Shown: positions 23,104 to 24,665 of the stretch, piece by piece
Layout of the letters: each line of letters begins with the position of its first letter
How positions within the stretch are numbered: the stretch's first letter is position 1
Virus record (IMG/VR): IMGVR_UViG_3300021136_000056
Location: 1-24,665 of that record
Reading direction: 5' to 3' (one strand)
Length of the DNA stretch: 24,665 nt
Source: a virus
Program-made: the position numbers and the translations under genes
Notes under the pieces: model-generated
The model's input: the letters and a program-made list of their open reading frames with translations, nothing else
Databases searched by the model: none
Told to the model about the DNA's origin: nothing

Positions 23104-24512
23104 TTTGGTAAGTACTTATCCGCCTTTACTTCAGGTGCTTGTTTCTTTCTTCCAGTACGTGCACGACGAATATTGTCCATCATACTATATAGCTTTTTAG
23201 CGCCAGCGTCAGTACTACCATTCCCAAGATGCGACACAACATCAGCAGGTACAACGAACTCTCCGTCAGCCAATCTGGCAGGCTGTTTTCCACCAATATT
23301 GGCAGGTATGCTATCAGACATACCATCGCCAGGACCTTTAAGTAAACGAGGGTTTCCACCACTTGCATATCCTCCTAAACTTGGGGCGCCCATAATGCCA
23401 CCACCAGCAGCTTCTTGAACTTCTGGAGTAGCGTCAGGATTAATTTTGCCGTAAGTAGTTGAAGCAGCAGGAAGAACAACGGCATTTTTACCTAATCCAG
23501 CAGCAGAAGCTTTTTGCTTTACACGATATAGTGCAGCCTCATATGGACTTAAATTGCGGGTATTTGGGTCTGTATCCTGAACAATACCAACGCTTGGTGT
23601 AGGGCTAGAAATAACAGGCCGAGGGCCATATAGACTTTCTAGATCTTGCGTAGCATTTTCAATGCCAACTACACTACCATATTCTCCAGAATAGGACGGA
23701 ACAGAGCCACCTTCACGCATAGTTGTAGGTGTGTACCCACCAGAATAAGTTCCTGGAGTGCTTGGGTATAGTGTGTTTGGAACCCCAGGCTGGTATGGAT
23801 TACGTTTGTAATCTGGATACTGGGCTACGTATGCTGGGTTTGGTTGGGTTGGGAATGAGCCTTTAAAATCAGGAGACAGCGTTTTTAAACCCATTGGGTT
23901 TGTGCTTGCAGTTGAAGCAACAGGTATTGTTGAACGATTGTTACTTAATGCACCAGATAAAATTGGAGCTGCTGCCATCATAGTGGAACCGAGATTATTA
24001 GAAATAACACTAGGTGCTTGGCTTAGTCCACTTACTACATCCGAGCCATAAGAAGGTTGATTAGCTACAATGCTGCTTATATCACCAGTAGTACCAGCGC
24101 CACCAGGGCCAGCTATTTGACCAATAGCATCGTACCCCCCTGAAGTTGCACCAGCATCAGCAAATGCACCAGATAAGTCCGCACCACCATAAGCGCCCAT
24201 ACCGGCCATAAGACCTTTAGTAACAGAGCCTGTCATTGCATAGTCGGCCCCGCCAACTAGCATACCCGATAGCAGTGGAGTCATCGCACCATCGGTTAAA
24301 ACGTCAAGTCCAATACCCGCAACCATTGGAAGCACAGAACTTAAGAATCCTGCTTCTGGAAGGCCTGTTTCTGGGTTAGTTGTTAGGTCTCCACCATGTT
24401 TTTTAGCCAAACCTTTAAGGGCTTGGACCTCGCCTTTGGTCATATGGACGAGTTCAGTATCGTCGTTCCGACCCTTAGTTTTTAAGTAGTGTGCTGTATT
24501 GTGTAGTCCCAT
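23100..24512 (-). CDS. Gly-rich probable virion protein with conserved C-terminal module
   Basis: 470 residues. The N-terminus (about 1-60) is hydrophilic. Residues 55-125 are small and hydrophobic (SVLPMVAGIGLDVL and on). The middle is Pro/Ser/Tyr/Gly-rich and probably disordered (NPYQPGVPNTLYPSTPGT). The last 80 residues hold GDGMSDSIPANIG, ARLADGEFVVPADVVSHLG, NGSTDAGAKKL and a basic MDNIRRARTGRKKQ. I remember this C-terminal pattern from many phage structural proteins near tail and ejection genes, so a virion role is likely; the exact function is not known. GAGG four bases before the ATG serves as the ribosome site and lies inside the palindrome GAGGCCTC. Confidence 0.7.
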   Translation of the reverse strand: MGLHNTAHYLKTKGRNDDTELVHMTKGEVQALKGLAKKHGGDLTTNPETGLPEAGFLSSVLPMVAGIGLDVLTDGAMTPLLSGMLVGGADYAMTGSVTKGLMAGMGAYGGADLSGAFADAGATSGGYDAIGQIAGPGGAGTTGDISSIVANQPSYGSDVVSGLSQAPSVISNNLGSTMMAAAPILSGALSNNRSTIPVASTASTNPMGLKTLSPDFKGSFPTQPNPAYVAQYPDYKRNPYQPGVPNTLYPSTPGTYSGGYTPTTMREGGSVPSYSGEYGSVVGIENATQDLESLYGPRPVISSPTPSVGIVQDTDPNTRNLSPYEAALYRVKQKASAAGLGKNAVVLPAASTTYGKINPDATPEVQEAAGGGIMGAPSLGGYASGGNPRLLKGPGDGMSDSIPANIGGKQPARLADGEFVVPADVVSHLGNGSTDAGAKKLYSMMDNIRRARTGRKKQAPEVKADKYLPK

Positions 24513-24549
24513 GGAGGCCTCACCCGTTAATTTTGTTCAAGTTTATCAT

Positions 24550-24663
24550 TTAAACTCCCGTTCCGGAAGCATTTACCCATTTAGTACCATTCCACCAGAT
24601 CGGGATATCTAGGGTTGTATCAAAATAAATCTGCCCAATTTGCTGCTTAGAAGTGGGTCTTTG
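24550..24663 (-). CDS. C-terminus of a probable phage tail/structural protein (partial)
   Basis: The frame is open from the right window edge to TAA at 24550-24552 and gives 37 residues. They contain KQQIGQIYFDTTLDIPIWW and then NGTKWVNASGTGV. The I-Y-F-D-T-T-L...P-I-W-W-N-G-x-x-W-V-x-A-x-G ending is familiar from the C-termini of phage tail fibre or appendage proteins; this is from memory. The start lies beyond the window. It precedes the 470-residue gene by 37 bases. Confidence 0.65.
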   Translation of the reverse strand, partial: QRPTSKQQIGQIYFDTTLDIPIWWNGTKWVNASGTGV

Positions 24664-24665
24664 GA

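Noticed and set aside
24513-24540. Nine-codon frame (ATGATAAACTTG and on, - strand) after the tail protein stop
   Set aside because: Too short and without conservation evidence. It is probably just leader sequence.
1-24665. Prophage or integrated element
   Set aside because: No integrase, attachment site, lysogeny repressor of full size, or host gene was found. The window alone cannot fully exclude it.

Overview
The window looks like part of a tailed double-stranded DNA bacteriophage genome (Caudoviricetes). It holds a dense block of replication and nucleic-acid genes on the + strand (about 2-13461) that converges on a block of very large virion genes on the - strand (about 13547-24665). No rRNA, tRNA, integrase, transposase or bacterial housekeeping operon was found. 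The DNA is moderately AT-rich and many start codons overlap the preceding stop as ATGA. The host cannot be read from the sequence. An aquatic Gram-negative host is only a guess from the general character of the proteins.

+ strand, left part (2-8793). One apparently co-translated chain runs: the end of an unknown gene, a family A DNA polymerase with 3'-5' exonuclease, two very small proteins, a Cas4/RecB-like PD-(D/E)XK nuclease with a four-cysteine set, two or three small proteins (two in overlapping frames), a polyphosphate kinase 2 (PPK2), a small basic protein, a SAM methyltransferase, two GT-A-like glycosyltransferases, a DUF3310 protein related to the T7 gp1.7 nucleotide kinase, a small protein, an HNH endonuclease and an SNF2-type helicase.

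+ strand, right part (8794-13461). A good sigma-70-like promoter (TTGACA, 17 bp, TAGTAT) lies before a second set: a coiled-coil protein, a four-cysteine protein with an acidic tail that may be the single-stranded DNA-binding protein, a small helix-turn-helix protein, a structured intergenic RNA, a 944-residue primase (AEP type)-helicase fusion and a small conserved-looking protein. A strong hairpin terminator closes the strand.

- strand (24665-13547). From the right edge: the C-terminus of a probable tail protein, a 470-residue Gly-rich virion protein, a GNAT acetyltransferase, an 830-residue Gln/Ala-rich protein and a 2200-residue giant protein. The giant protein has three N-terminal EYTxxELGL repeats, an HEVTH metallopeptidase motif and a PLRRFG motif. 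It is best read as an internal virion or ejection protein of the PLxRFG/large polyvalent type.

The most unusual content is the phage-borne PPK2, which may regenerate nucleoside triphosphates from host polyphosphate next to a nucleotide-kinase-like gene; the methyltransferase plus two glycosyltransferases placed among replication genes; and the giant protein that carries its own protease-like domain. Three stretches have codon use unlike their surroundings, which suggests recent mosaic exchange.
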